Shown: positions 48,017 through 56,369 of the stretch, piece by piece | Numbering within the stretch: the stretch's first letter is position 1 | Layout: each line of letters begins with the position of its first letter | IMG/VR virus record: IMGVR_UViG_3300022752_000023 | Location: 1 to 64,000 of that record | Source of the DNA: a virus | Strand: one strand, 5' to 3' | Length of the DNA: 64,000 nucleotides | Program-made: the position numbers and the translations under genes | Notes under the pieces: generated by a model | Seen by the model: only the letters and a program-made list of their open reading frames with translations | The model's database searches: none | Told to the model about the DNA's origin: nothing

Positions 48017-49138
48017 TCAGCGGGTGATGCTGGCCGTCCGGCGCTGAATTGGAATCGGCAGCGGAAAGCTTCCGTCGTGGTTGAGCGCCTTGATGCGTCG
48101 GCTGGTCGCTTCACGGTGCTGCGCCACGTTGTTCCACGTGCGGATGCACATGGCGAGCATGTTGATGCCCTCGATACGCGAACCGCCGGGGCGGCTCTTG
48201 TCGCGGATAATCTGCTCGCGCAACTGGTGCACGGGAGACTTTTCATCCAGATTGGCGCCAAGCGCTAACCCACGCACAAACGCGTTGGCGGCAGAGTTAG
48301 ACTGCATTTCCGAGATGATAGCGTGAGCGGTTGCAATAACAGCCAGCGACACCAGCGCCCGTGTCGGAGGAATACCGAGGCCGCTGCAGTATTCAACAGA
48401 TTCCTGTAGCTGCGGAGACAGCTGAAACAGCCTGAGCACGCGGTTATTTGGCAGGCGATCGCGCAGATTCTCCATGTAGAACGGATTATCCGGCGGCAGT
48501 TCCTGCGTCATGTTCATGTACTGCGCCTGCAGCCTGATGGCATGACTCCAGACGCTCTCGTTGACGTCCAGCAGGTCGACGGTCGCCAGCTGAGCGCCGA
48601 CGTACAGCGTATCGCGCGTTTTACGCGGATTGCCGCAGTCAAACGTATCGAACACGCTTGGATGGAGCCCAATGACCGGGATCATCAGCAGCGGTTTGAC
48701 TTTCTTTCCAGAAGACCGGCCAGCGGCAAACGCGGCGATCACGCTCTGCAGCGTGTGCTGCTTGTCCTGCATTGCCGTGTTCGAAAACGGCAGCGTCGAC
48801 GAGACGCCGTTAAACCGCCACTCGCCGTTCAGGATCGTCTGCGTCAGCGCACGAATATTCGGCTTGCTGGTCTTTCTGTTTGCCGTGTTATACGGCATCA
48901 GCGCTTCAGCGACGACATCGTCAACCGCGATTGGCACAAAGCTGTCCAGTCGCTGCGGCCTCCGCCGCGGATCTCCTTCCGGCAGCGGGTTGCCATCTGC
49001 ATCAACCGTCGGCCCGGGCAACGTCGCCGGCAGCGTGCGCCGCGCAGGATCAGGACACTCACGCTGCAGCATTTCCAGCGCCAGCAGGTTTTGATCGTCA
49101 AGATAAGGCCAAAAACGTGATTGTTCGTTCCTTGCCAT
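48017..49138 (-). CDS. ParB/DGQHR-like phage protein, 373 aa
   Basis: Start ATG 49138 (MARNEQSRFWPYLDDQNLLA) with AAGGAG upstream. The core ALTQTILNGEWRFNGVSSTL, NTAMQDKQHTLQSVIAAFA, LMIPVIGLHPSVFDTFDCGN and PRKTRDTLYVGAQLAT follows the layout of phage ParB/sulfiredoxin-fold proteins. These usually read ...GEW..NG..I.F..G.LLDGQHRL.AV... then F.TID.G..R. The DGQHR motif is changed to QDKQHTL. These proteins are often DNA- or nucleotide-binding and their function is mostly unknown. It is the last gene of its transcript. Confidence 0.68.
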   Translation of the reverse strand: MARNEQSRFWPYLDDQNLLALEMLQRECPDPARRTLPATLPGPTVDADGNPLPEGDPRRRPQRLDSFVPIAVDDVVAEALMPYNTANRKTSKPNIRALTQTILNGEWRFNGVSSTLPFSNTAMQDKQHTLQSVIAAFAAGRSSGKKVKPLLMIPVIGLHPSVFDTFDCGNPRKTRDTLYVGAQLATVDLLDVNESVWSHAIRLQAQYMNMTQELPPDNPFYMENLRDRLPNNRVLRLFQLSPQLQESVEYCSGLGIPPTRALVSLAVIATAHAIISEMQSNSAANAFVRGLALGANLDEKSPVHQLREQIIRDKSRPGGSRIEGINMLAMCIRTWNNVAQHREATSRRIKALNHDGSFPLPIPIQRRTASITR

Positions 49139-49145
49139 TTTTATA

Positions 49146-49412
49146 TTACTCCTTGGGTGAAGAAACAGCCTTTGAAACCGGAATAAACGCAGAAGCAATT
49201 ACACGCAGCTGTTGCCCGTCGATTTCGACCGGCACAAGTTCGTCGTTTACAAGTTGACGCACGATCTTCGGGCCGCGTGTATTCCCGCACAAGATGCTTT
49301 TTCCTGTGCTACTGGGTTTGCGTTTATCTTCGGGGATCAGCGGAATGCGCAACACAATGACGTCATCTTCAAGTGTTGCCACAATTGCGCCGATCGGACT
49401 CTTGCTCGGCAT
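49146..49412 (-). CDS. Hypothetical protein, 88 aa
   Basis: ATG 49412 (MPSKSPIGAIVATLEDDVIV) is preferred, though the frame is open to GTG 49472 and an ATG at 49433 is possible. The protein is beta-rich and small (VIVLRIPLIPEDKRKPSSTG, LVPVEIDGQQLRVIASAFIP), resembling the short proteins that many phages encode beside their DNA-binding genes. The function is unknown. Confidence 0.68.
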   Translation of the reverse strand: MPSKSPIGAIVATLEDDVIVLRIPLIPEDKRKPSSTGKSILCGNTRGPKIVRQLVNDELVPVEIDGQQLRVIASAFIPVSKAVSSPKE

Positions 49413-49478
49413 TTTGCGTTCTTTGCCGCGCATTACGGTTGGTTTTAACGAAATTTTTTCCACAAAGCACAAAGGTGG

Positions 49479-49814
49479 TTAGGCAACTACTTCCGGTTCG
49501 TTGCTGGGTTCCGGTTCTGCCGGTGCTTCAACTTCCGGCAGCATGTCATACAGCCCCATCTCCATATCGAGGATCATGGGGTTGGGTACGTCCGAGCCGC
49601 CGTATATTAAGCAGCGAACGTGCGGCTCGGCTGGTTTGCCGGCAATATGCTCGTGCAGCATCGAGAACGTGATGATGTAAAACCGCTCTGCCGGCAATCG
49701 GTCGATAAGCTCCTGCGGCAGCGATCGGTTGTATTTCATTACGTCGCGCGACAGATAGTTAATACGGTCAAGAAACTCTTTGTCTAAGTACTTGTATTTT
49801 TTGACTTCAGCCAT
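49479..49814 (-). CDS. Hypothetical protein, 111 aa
   Basis: It is helical (KKYKYLDKEFLDRINYLSRD, ITFSMLHEHIAGKPAEPHVR), with an acidic Pro/Glu-rich end (VEAPAEPEPSNEPEVV). No family is recognised. Confidence 0.7.
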   Translation of the reverse strand: MAEVKKYKYLDKEFLDRINYLSRDVMKYNRSLPQELIDRLPAERFYIITFSMLHEHIAGKPAEPHVRCLIYGGSDVPNPMILDMEMGLYDMLPEVEAPAEPEPSNEPEVVA

Positions 49815-49819
49815 TGCTG

Positions 49820-50077
49820 TTAGCGTTTGCGCTCCTGTTGCGCGTTGTGAAATTTGATGATGGCGTCTGCTGCCTGCTTGGATTCGGCGTCACTGTATCC
49901 TTCAAGCTTGACGCGTTCTTTGACGTAACGGTGTTCAAAAGACGAATGATCTGGCTCAAACGTAGCGTGCTGCGGAGCCGGCGCTTTTATCGACCCAACA
50001 ATTGACGCCATGATTCCAATAATCAGCGCCACGATAAGTACCGGCCAGCCAAATCCGCCGTTGTTGTTTTGATTCAT
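49820..50077 (-). CDS. Single-pass membrane protein, 85 aa
   Basis: A short polar N-terminus (MNQNNNGGFG) precedes one hydrophobic span (WPVLIVALIIGIMASIVGSI, residues 11-30). A charged helical domain follows (KERVKLEGYSDAESKQAADA). It is probably anchored in the inner membrane, with orientation uncertain. The function is unknown. Confidence 0.74.
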   Translation of the reverse strand: MNQNNNGGFGWPVLIVALIIGIMASIVGSIKAPAPQHATFEPDHSSFEHRYVKERVKLEGYSDAESKQAADAIIKFHNAQQERKR

Positions 50078-50373
50078 GTGTTTACCTTTCTGTGCGCTTT
50101 GTCTAACGCTTCAACTGCTTTTGTTAGTTCGGGCATCCGTTCATCGTCGTCAAACATACCGTCGCCTTTTGTGTTGGCTTCGTACACAGTTTCATCGCCG
50201 CAGTTTGGATAATCAGCGCGAAAGCGACCGTGCCGGAGTCGCAAATAGCCGGCTTGTTTGCCGTTGCCGTCTAGCACGTCGTACTGCTCGGGGCACGCCA
50301 TTGATGTTTGCTTAAGCGTGTAACCGCCGATGCGAAGATCAGGTTCGTCCCAGTTTGGGTCATTATGCGTCAC
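50074..50373 (-). CDS. Hypothetical protein, 99 aa
   Basis: A compact beta-rich domain (DLRIGGYTLKQTSMACPEQY, DVLDGNGKQAGYLRLRHGRF) followed by a helical C-terminus (MPELTKAVEALDKAHRK). No function is recognised. It is coupled to the membrane protein gene by a 4-nt overlap. Confidence 0.72.
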   Translation of the reverse strand: MTHNDPNWDEPDLRIGGYTLKQTSMACPEQYDVLDGNGKQAGYLRLRHGRFRADYPNCGDETVYEANTKGDGMFDDDERMPELTKAVEALDKAHRKVNT

Positions 50374-50623
50374 TTGGAGGCTCCATGTCGCTAGTGCTGA
50401 TGTTGGGAAATTGCTCGCGAAACTGCTTTTTGGTCCAGAAGATATCTTTATGCCCCTCGGCTGCTAGCTCCATGTCGGTTTCCATAGGGTAGTGGCGCAA
50501 AACGCGAAGCGCGCGCTGCCTGATTTCTCTGGGCACTTTCGGCGTTTTCTTTGGGTCCAGCAGGTCGTATAAGAATTCGCGCGCGTATTTAACAGCGCGG
50601 AATCTTTCGTCGGGCATAGTCAT
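50363..50623 (-). CDS. BPSL0761-family small protein, 86 aa
   Basis: Start ATG 50623 (MTMPDERFRAVKYAREFLYD). The continuation LLDPKKTPKVPREIRQRALR and VLRHYPMETDMELAAEG fits the short BPSL0761-type family found in proteobacteria and phages. The function of that family is unknown. The protein is helical, basic and soluble. Confidence 0.76.
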   Translation of the reverse strand: MTMPDERFRAVKYAREFLYDLLDPKKTPKVPREIRQRALRVLRHYPMETDMELAAEGHKDIFWTKKQFREQFPNISTSDMEPPSDA

Positions 50624-50625
50624 TT

Positions 50626-50817
50626 TTAATCTTTTTCCTCGTCTTCGTCGTTGCGGTAATAACCTTCGCTGGCGTCTACAAGTTCCATAACGCACGCCGA
50701 GTGTTCTACGATATTTTGTTCGTCAATCCAGTCGAGTGCTTGCGGTTGATGCGCAAACGGCCCGTGAATTGAATAACCCATTTCAGGGTTGCCAACAACT
50801 GCCACCCATCTAGGCAT
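50626..50817 (-). CDS. Small hypothetical protein, 63 aa
   Basis: A small globular protein, MPRWVAVVGNPEMGYSIHGP then FAHQPQALDWIDEQNIVEHS, with an acidic end (YYRNDEDEEKD). The start codon overlaps the upstream stop by 1 nt. The function is unknown. Confidence 0.68.
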   Translation of the reverse strand: MPRWVAVVGNPEMGYSIHGPFAHQPQALDWIDEQNIVEHSACVMELVDASEGYYRNDEDEEKD

Positions 50818-51266
50818 TATGTTTCCTCTTTTGGTTCATTTTCCAGTTCATCACCTTTGCGGTTTTTCACCGGTGTATAGCCGTTTTCATCGGCCTGCGC
50901 CGGCGACAATGTGCGCAGCCAATACCCGGTTGAGCACATCTCACCTTTATTGCCGGTGACTTCGCAGATGTTGTACGACATAGCTTCTGCCATGCTGCAC
51001 ACGCCTTCTACATAATCGTCGCCGCCGTTGTAGTACAGCCGTAACCCGCCAAACTTTTCTTTGATTTGTACAAACTCAACAGGCGGGCATTCCGGGCGAT
51101 ATTTTATGTGGTTTGCAATACACGCGCACGCGTTGTAAAGCAGGTCAAACCATCCGTCGCCACACTCGCAGCCAAAACACATGAGCGATTCGGTCGGCGG
51201 TTTTTCTGCTCCTTTAAACAGCTCGGGGAATTTTGCAACAAGCTGCAGCTCAAGTTCGTCTCTCAT
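50817..51266 (-). CDS. Conserved phage/bacterial protein of unknown function, 149 aa
   Basis: Start ATG 51266 (MRDELELQLVAKFPELFKGA). The layout GDGWFDLLYNACACIANHIK, VEFVQIKEKFGGLRLYYNGG, then EAMSYNICEVTGNKGEMCS and a TGYWLRTL end matches a family I recall from many phages and bacteria (FvQIKEKFGgLRfYY). Cysteines flank it, possibly a metal site. It has no known function. Confidence 0.78.
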   Translation of the reverse strand: MRDELELQLVAKFPELFKGAEKPPTESLMCFGCECGDGWFDLLYNACACIANHIKYRPECPPVEFVQIKEKFGGLRLYYNGGDDYVEGVCSMAEAMSYNICEVTGNKGEMCSTGYWLRTLSPAQADENGYTPVKNRKGDELENEPKEET

Positions 51267-51534
51267 TTTTTCCGTCCTTGGGTTTACGGGTTTTGACGGG
51301 TTTTCTTGCTGCACGTTCAAATTTTTGCAGCAGGTCGACAATGGCGTCTTGCACGTCAAACGTTTTGCCTAGCTCGTCAAACGCAGATGGTTCGCGTAAA
51401 TATGGATCTTCTTTGCAGCCTTTAAACGCCGCGTTGTACTCGCGAATTAGCTCGATTTTGCGCGCGCCAAGTGCCGAGTTAACAACTCTGAGCGCTTCGT
51501 AGGCTAACTGCGCTTCTTGCGCTGTGAGTTTCAT
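51250..51534 (-). CDS. Helical protein, 94 aa
   Basis: Start ATG 51534 (MKLTAQEAQLAYEALRVVNS), directly after the upstream stop. It is all helical (ALGARKIELIREYNAAFKGC, KTFDVQDAIVDLLQKFERAA), with a basic C-terminus (RKPVKTRKPKDGKNERR). The function is unknown. Confidence 0.72.
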   Translation of the reverse strand: MKLTAQEAQLAYEALRVVNSALGARKIELIREYNAAFKGCKEDPYLREPSAFDELGKTFDVQDAIVDLLQKFERAARKPVKTRKPKDGKNERRT

Positions 51535-51535
51535 G

Positions 51536-52078
51536 TTATTCAGCCATCGCGACAACGCGCCGACTGTTTTTCTTTTCTGTTAGAGTAACCGGCGCGACGT
51601 GCTTGAGTTGTGAGCCGGGAATCAGTGCCGCCATGTGCCGCAAGAACGTCTGCTCAAATTCGGCTTTGGTCAAATCGGAGTAGGTGCCCATGCTGCCTTT
51701 GTGATAAACCATTTCGCCGCGATAAAGCAGCTTTCCTTCTTTGGTCATACGGCAGCGCCACGAGCACACACAACCAGATCGACGGTTCCACACCTCAAGA
51801 CCGACTATGACGTCTTCTTTGCGTACGTATTTACCGCATTTGCCGACCGGAATTTCCAGCTCTTCGAGGTCCTGATCGTAGTGTGGCACTATGATATCTT
51901 TGGCGCTTTCCCACACAGCTGGAATACAGGTATCCATAAAGGCCGCGTGCTGTCTGGCGAGCTGGTCGTCTTTCTTTTTTTCTTTAGCTATTAGCTCGTC
52001 GCAAACTTTTCTTTGCGCCGCGACTATTAAACTTAAAAGCTCATGGTTCTGTTGTTCCACTTTTGTCCTCAATAACAT
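51536..52078 (-). CDS. Hypothetical protein, 180 aa
   Basis: The N-terminal half is helical (VEQQNHELLSLIVAAQRKVC, DELIAKEKKKDDQLARQHAA). The C-terminal half has GKCGKYVRKEDVIVGLEVWN and CVCSWRCRMTKEGKLLYRGE, with several Cys. No family is recognised. It overlaps the upstream gene by 38 nt. Confidence 0.7.
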   Translation of the reverse strand: MLLRTKVEQQNHELLSLIVAAQRKVCDELIAKEKKKDDQLARQHAAFMDTCIPAVWESAKDIIVPHYDQDLEELEIPVGKCGKYVRKEDVIVGLEVWNRRSGCVCSWRCRMTKEGKLLYRGEMVYHKGSMGTYSDLTKAEFEQTFLRHMAALIPGSQLKHVAPVTLTEKKNSRRVVAMAE

Positions 52079-52310
52079 CCCAGCCGATATGCCGAAAGAC
52101 GCGCTGCGTCGCGCGAAAGTCGTCGCCGTCGTCGAGTCCGGGTACTATCAGCACGAGGGTTTTGTTTTTCTTATCAATACGGAACGTGGTGCCTGATCTA
52201 GGAATTCCCCACACCGCGTCTTGCGCAGCAGCCGCCACGAGACTGCGACACCACATCAGCACTGACTCGGACGGATTATCTAGCTCAAAATTGTTATTGA
52301 GCGCTACCAT
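52041..52310 (-). CDS. Hypothetical protein, 89 aa
   Basis: A small alpha/beta protein (ESVLMWCRSLVAAAAQDAVW, GTTFRIDKKNKTLVLIVPGL), then DDFRATQRVFRHIGWDVIED. No function is recognised. It overlaps both neighbours. Confidence 0.68.
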   Translation of the reverse strand: MVALNNNFELDNPSESVLMWCRSLVAAAAQDAVWGIPRSGTTFRIDKKNKTLVLIVPGLDDGDDFRATQRVFRHIGWDVIEDKSGTTEP

Positions 52311-52812
52311 CGGATTTCGTTTCTCCGGCGGTCAAGGGTTCAGTCTTAAAGTAGTTGTTAGCAGCTGCGGCCCGGATATAGTCGCCCACCAAAAGGTCGT
52401 GTCCAACCTCGATTGCGGCGAACTTGGCCAGCGTTTCATCCAGATACTCCGCGTCCATAACAAGCGAATCTGGCCACGACGCTGCTTCCTCGGCGTATAG
52501 TTGGTCCGCGCCGTTGGCTTTGTAAAACTTTATTACTTCGTTGCGGTAGAACTCTTCTGCCGCTGGGCCGCGTAAAATCTTGGTTTCAACGGCTGCCTCT
52601 GCCGTGTTGTCGTCGTCATCGTGCGCGTCAGCGAGACGGAGCGTGCAGAGACAGCCCGAAAGTTGCGCGATAATTGTCGCCACGGTTTCGTCGTCTTGTT
52701 TTTCGCAGAAGCTGCTGGCAAAAGCCCGCAGCAGCAGCTCTTCGATAAGCTCTGCGGTTACTGGTTCTTTGTTTGCAACCAGATACTGCAGCCGTAAATC
52801 TTCTCTGCTCAT
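52294..52812 (-). CDS. Hypothetical protein, 172 aa
   Basis: The protein is mostly helical (REDLRLQYLVANKEPVTAEL, IEELLLRAFASSFCEKQDDE), with an acidic DAHDDDDNTAEAAVETK stretch and a C-terminal VGHDLLVGDYIRAAAANNYF. No family is recognised. Confidence 0.7.
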   Translation of the reverse strand: MSREDLRLQYLVANKEPVTAELIEELLLRAFASSFCEKQDDETVATIIAQLSGCLCTLRLADAHDDDDNTAEAAVETKILRGPAAEEFYRNEVIKFYKANGADQLYAEEAASWPDSLVMDAEYLDETLAKFAAIEVGHDLLVGDYIRAAAANNYFKTEPLTAGETKSDGSAQ

Positions 52813-53183
52813 ACAGAACTCGCTTCTGGTTTAGGGTCGAGGCGCTTGTGAAGCTCGTCGCGCCACACATATGCCTGCGAGCCGCGGCCAAACTTGGTTG
52901 GGCAGTTGATATCAAAATCGCGGATCATGCTGGACAGCGCGTCTAGTCCGTAGATTCCGCGCATCTGGTTGACCGGTTTGCCGTCAGGCCCAGAGATGGT
53001 GTACTTCGGGTTACTGAAATCGCTCTCGTAAATCGTGGTGCAGCGGTCGACCATTTCCTGCGGCACGCCTACGTCCAAAAACGCTTGTGGTTCAAATATC
53101 GTGTGGCCGTCGCAGATGTCTGCTGCGGCGAGCACAATGTGCGCGGGAATGTCAGTCCATTTGATGGTATGACCTTCAGTCAT
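52809..53183 (-). CDS. Hypothetical protein, 124 aa
   Basis: Start ATG 53183 (MTEGHTIKWTDIPAHIVLAA), overlapping the upstream gene; the frame to 53297 is a shadow. Segments: CDGHTIFEPQAFLDVGVPQE, NQMRGIYGLDALSSMIRDFD, INCPTKFGRGSQAYVWRDEL. No family is recognised. Confidence 0.7.
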   Translation of the reverse strand: MTEGHTIKWTDIPAHIVLAAADICDGHTIFEPQAFLDVGVPQEMVDRCTTIYESDFSNPKYTISGPDGKPVNQMRGIYGLDALSSMIRDFDINCPTKFGRGSQAYVWRDELHKRLDPKPEASSV

Positions 53184-53415
53184 CTGTCTGCTCCTCGCAT
53201 ATGCTGTCGTAGTTCTGCTCGTCGTCGCTGCTGAGCCCTTCGTATTCGGCGATGCAGCAGCCGCACACAAGCCGATTGATCCATCGATGTGCGTCATCTA
53301 CCTCGATCTCTTCGCCGCAGGCGGCGCACGGAATGATCGTGTCTTCTAGGTAGGCTAGCAGCTTTTCTTCGTCCTGCAACGCGGCGTCTTCGACGCTGTC
53401 GTGGATAGAGTGCAT
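53176..53415 (-). CDS. Small acidic zinc-motif protein, 79 aa
   Basis: Two Cys pairs, IPCAACGEEIEVDDAHRWIN and RLVCGCCIAEYEG, make a likely zinc ribbon. Both ends are acidic (SSDDEQNYDSICEEQTDD). The function is unknown; an adaptor-type protein-protein role would fit the small ribbon. Confidence 0.72.
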   Translation of the reverse strand: MHSIHDSVEDAALQDEEKLLAYLEDTIIPCAACGEEIEVDDAHRWINRLVCGCCIAEYEGLSSDDEQNYDSICEEQTDD

Positions 53416-53430
53416 GATTGTTTTCCTAGC

Positions 53431-53463
53431 GCCCGGGCGGTAGTTTTTGGCTACCGCCCGGGC
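53431..53463 (-). other. Long perfect hairpin without U-tract between genes
   Basis: A 13-bp perfect stem (GCCCGGGCGGTAG with CTACCGCCCGGGC) and a 7-nt loop lie between the 53483 stop and the 53415 start. Neither strand has a T-run after it. It could be an mRNA-stabilising or processing element, or a Rho-dependent or partial terminator. Confidence 0.6.
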
Positions 53464-53482
53464 AATGGCCTCGGTTTAGATA

Positions 53483-54106
53483 TCAGTCCCAGACGCGGAT
53501 GACGGTGTTGTCCCGGGCAACCGTACGCTGGTAGGTGATCCGATACGTGCCCGGCGGCAGCAGCCAATCGCCGTGCTCCGGGTGCGTGATCGTATTGGCC
53601 TTGGTCAGCCGGAGAATCGGACCCGCAAACGTGAGCATCGCGAGCGCGTCTTGAGCGGTCACCATGTTCGACGGCGCGTTCGGATTGGTCCGGCGCTCGG
53701 CCCACTCCGCCTCCTGCAGGCGCGGCCGCCAGTTCGGCTCCGCAGTGGAGATGCCGCGCATCTCGGCGAGCTGCGCAAACATCTCGCGCGAGTTGGCTTC
53801 TACCGGGCTGTAAACAGTCGCGCCATCGCCGTGAGCCAGACAGTGCCGGCTGCCCTTGGTGTTACCCTCGGCAAGCTGCAGCGGGAATACAGGCTGCAGC
53901 ACACGCGTATAAAGCAGCGGTGTTCCCGAAACGTCGTCGATCTTCTGGATATAAATGTCGCCCTGTCGCGCGGCGTCGCCAACACTGGCCGCCTCGGGGA
54001 ACTGCTGCGGGGCGTCGTTTTTAATCTGCTCAACAGCCGCGGCGGCGGCGCGAAGCCGCGCCACCGTGGCGTGCGAAACTGGGGCGTCAATAACAGCTGT
54101 ACTCAT
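53483..54106 (-). CDS. Companion protein of the DUF6745 gene, 207 aa
   Basis: Start ATG 54106 (MSTAVIDAPVSHATVARLRA) with AAAGGAG upstream. The core AARQGDIYIQKIDDVSG, LAEGNTKGSRHCLAHGDGAT and HPEHGDWLLPPGTYRITYQR matches a short family I recall beside DUF6745 genes in bacteria (RQGDvl..., LAeGe.tGh.H, HpEHg.i.LPPG.Y). The function is unknown. The fold is probably all-beta. Pairing with the upstream gene suggests the two act together. Confidence 0.72.
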   Translation of the reverse strand: MSTAVIDAPVSHATVARLRAAAAAVEQIKNDAPQQFPEAASVGDAARQGDIYIQKIDDVSGTPLLYTRVLQPVFPLQLAEGNTKGSRHCLAHGDGATVYSPVEANSREMFAQLAEMRGISTAEPNWRPRLQEAEWAERRTNPNAPSNMVTAQDALAMLTFAGPILRLTKANTITHPEHGDWLLPPGTYRITYQRTVARDNTVIRVWD

Positions 54107-54126
54107 GAAAAACTCCTTTGTGTGAT

Positions 54127-55557
54127 TTAAGATGCACCAATAACTCGAACCGGATTGGCCGCGTACGGAACACGCGCAGTGGTTCCCGCATCCGCCATCC
54201 AACTTTGCGCCTCGGCGCAACTACTAATATTGCGCGGTACGCTAAGAAAATAACGCCTACCCGTGGACCGACAGAACAACACCATTCGGTTTTGACCGGC
54301 GCTGTTTTCATGCCCACGCGGCGGACCAACCAGCATCTCGGTTGTGTTATCAATATCGTTAACACGGCTGTCGAGAATCGGGCAGTCTGCCTCGGCAATA
54401 AATCGATCCCAACCAAACTTTTCAATAGCAAGCCGGCGTGTTTCTTCGTTACGAATGCGCATGATGTGCGCCGTCGATAGTTGCTCCGGCTTTTCGACAA
54501 TCGTTCGGCCGGCTTCGTTCATAAAGTGTCCGTCATTGAACCACAGCTTCACGCCGTCGGCCCACTGGACTGCCGGCCCGGTCGTGCTGTGCAGATTGTC
54601 AGCCTCGTTTAACGCAATACGCGGACGATCAGCAAGAATGATGCACGACGACTGAAACGCAGCAAACGCTGTGCAGTGATGAAACACTTCGTGCTCCCAC
54701 GTCGTTGCTGGGTCGTCGATCTTCAAAATCTTGCACAGAATTTCAGCGTCGATTGCCTGCGGTACGCTGCCGAGAAAAACTCCGTCGGCTGCAAGCGAAT
54801 CAGTTGGGTTGATTAACTCGTCAATTGACACGACTCGATTCAGCTCGCCGATAGCTCCGGCGGTTGAGCTGCTGTCAAAAATGATTTTGTTGGCAACCTC
54901 AGACACTTTCTTTGCTGTTTTTAACACTTCGTTGTTGCGCATCGTCCCGTCCCAGCTACGAAAACTTTCCGTGACTGAACCGAGACCGATAGTGTCGTTA
55001 AACATTGAGCGAAAAAGATTGACTGTAATGGACAAGTTATTTGTCTTGTACATGACAATGTCTTCTACGCTTTGCCCGCGATTACGCCACCAGCGTCGTG
55101 ACAGTCCAAAAGAGTTTGCAACGAGCTTTTCGTTCGACATGTACTCTTTGCGAATTGCCCGCAACCACGTTCGGGTAAACGCGTTGTTTTGCATGTTGCT
55201 CCACCACCGGCGGCGGTCGCTATTCCAACCGAGCAACGAGTCTTTACGCAGCGGACGAATAAACGAGCTGTCAATCTCAAGCTCGCGGCACAGCTCTTTC
55301 GCGTATGTCTTTGTCATCCGGCCGCGTACTACAGCCATTGAAATCATGAACGTGACGGGAGACGCAGCTACGTGAAAAGTCACGGGGCTTTTCTTATAGC
55401 GATCTGACCGAAACGAACCTAAACCGCCTTCGTAACCGGCGCGAAGTATTTCTGCGGCTTTATTGTGGTTCGGTTGGCCGGCGTGAATAGTCTCAAGCCA
55501 GCGATCGATCGTGTTTTCAACAATGGTTCGAGTTGCTTTGGAGATCTTAGATTTCAT
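54127..55557 (-). CDS. DUF6745-like protein, 476 aa
   Basis: Start ATG 55557 (MKSKISKATRTIVENTIDRW). The C-terminal half fits DUF6745: CIILADRPRIALNEADNLHS, TTGPAVQWADGVKLWFNDGH, then EKPEQLSTAHIMRIRNEETR, RLAIEKFGWDRFIAEAD and RRYFLSVPRNISSCAEAQSW. In that family a similar HGxxGPAixWxDGxxL stretch is conserved. The N-terminal half is helical and basic. The function is unknown. It is adjacent to its usual partner gene, which suggests transfer as a cassette from a bacterial chromosome. Confidence 0.74.
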   Translation of the reverse strand: MKSKISKATRTIVENTIDRWLETIHAGQPNHNKAAEILRAGYEGGLGSFRSDRYKKSPVTFHVAASPVTFMISMAVVRGRMTKTYAKELCRELEIDSSFIRPLRKDSLLGWNSDRRRWWSNMQNNAFTRTWLRAIRKEYMSNEKLVANSFGLSRRWWRNRGQSVEDIVMYKTNNLSITVNLFRSMFNDTIGLGSVTESFRSWDGTMRNNEVLKTAKKVSEVANKIIFDSSSTAGAIGELNRVVSIDELINPTDSLAADGVFLGSVPQAIDAEILCKILKIDDPATTWEHEVFHHCTAFAAFQSSCIILADRPRIALNEADNLHSTTGPAVQWADGVKLWFNDGHFMNEAGRTIVEKPEQLSTAHIMRIRNEETRRLAIEKFGWDRFIAEADCPILDSRVNDIDNTTEMLVGPPRGHENSAGQNRMVLFCRSTGRRYFLSVPRNISSCAEAQSWMADAGTTARVPYAANPVRVIGAS

Positions 55558-55558
55558 G

Positions 55559-56014
55559 TTAGATGGTGGTTGCCATGATTGGGTCAACAAACCCGCAGTT
55601 TAGCGTGCTGTCTGTCAGCACAATTTCAAATGTTTCAAAATGATCGCAGTTCTGTACCCAGCTGCGCGGAATATTAATTACTTCGGCAAAGTCATCGCCG
55701 CCGACAAGCTCGCGGCTGTTGTCGTAGTATTCGTCGTCTGTATTTGGGTTGCAGTGCTCGGCGTAAACAACGTGCGCGCCGCTGGCGACGCCCTCGACGT
55801 CTCTCGGGATACCGTTGCTCATGAGGTATACGCCGCGATCGTGCACAAACACTAATCCGGGGCCGACGGGGGTGCGCGTTTCCGGCGGCTCTAATCCAAG
55901 CTCGCGAAACTGCTCGTCCGTCATGTTCTCGTGGCCCATGTCAAACTCTGTCGCAGCGTATGCGTGCTCAAGGCAGCGCTTTACCTCCGCGGCTTTAAAC
56001 CTTAACACTGGCAT
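55559..56014 (-). CDS. DUF3085 protein, 151 aa
   Basis: The layout MPVLRFKAAEVKRCLEHAYA, GPGLVFVHDRGVYLMSNGIP, AHVVYAEHCNPNTDDEYYDN and GGDDFAEVINI fits DUF3085. That family, from plasmids, integrative elements and phages, has unknown function. It is a single globular domain covering the whole chain. It overlaps the upstream DUF6915 gene by 20 nt. Confidence 0.8.
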   Translation of the reverse strand: MPVLRFKAAEVKRCLEHAYAATEFDMGHENMTDEQFRELGLEPPETRTPVGPGLVFVHDRGVYLMSNGIPRDVEGVASGAHVVYAEHCNPNTDDEYYDNSRELVGGDDFAEVINIPRSWVQNCDHFETFEIVLTDSTLNCGFVDPIMATTI

Positions 56015-56369
56015 CGTCTAGCTCTTTCTCTAGGTTTTTACCTCTACCAAACATCCACGCATCGCCGTCTTCCGGTCGAATGCGGCGCAGCCAATCAGCA
56101 ACGCTCGGGATGTAGCCAAGGTCTTCGTTGACGTGCTGCTCGCCGATATACCGTACCGGCACGACGCGCCCGTCAGAATTCGTGATTACTTTTCCGAAGA
56201 TTCGTTCTGATAAGAAAATCCCTTCGGAATGGTGCCGCAGCGCGCGATGACGAAAATCTGCTATATGCGCCTTGGACCCATCAAACCATTCGTGGATAGC
56301 GAGATAGTCGTCTACCTCGCCTCCCCACTTGCGCACTGACGACAGCGCGTGGTGGTACGGATGTGCCAT
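55995..56369 (-). CDS. DUF6915 protein, 124 aa
   Basis: It reads MAHPYHHALSSVRKWGGEVD, DYLAIHEWFDGSKAHIADFR, HRALRHHSEGIFLSERIFG, TNSDGRVVPVRYIGEQHVNE, then IPSVADWLRRI. This matches DUF6915 closely along its length. Many conserved His and Asp residues (HPYHH, HEWFD, DFRHRALRHH) suggest a metal site or an enzyme, but no activity is known. Confidence 0.82.
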   Translation of the reverse strand: MAHPYHHALSSVRKWGGEVDDYLAIHEWFDGSKAHIADFRHRALRHHSEGIFLSERIFGKVITNSDGRVVPVRYIGEQHVNEDLGYIPSVADWLRRIRPEDGDAWMFGRGKNLEKELDDASVKV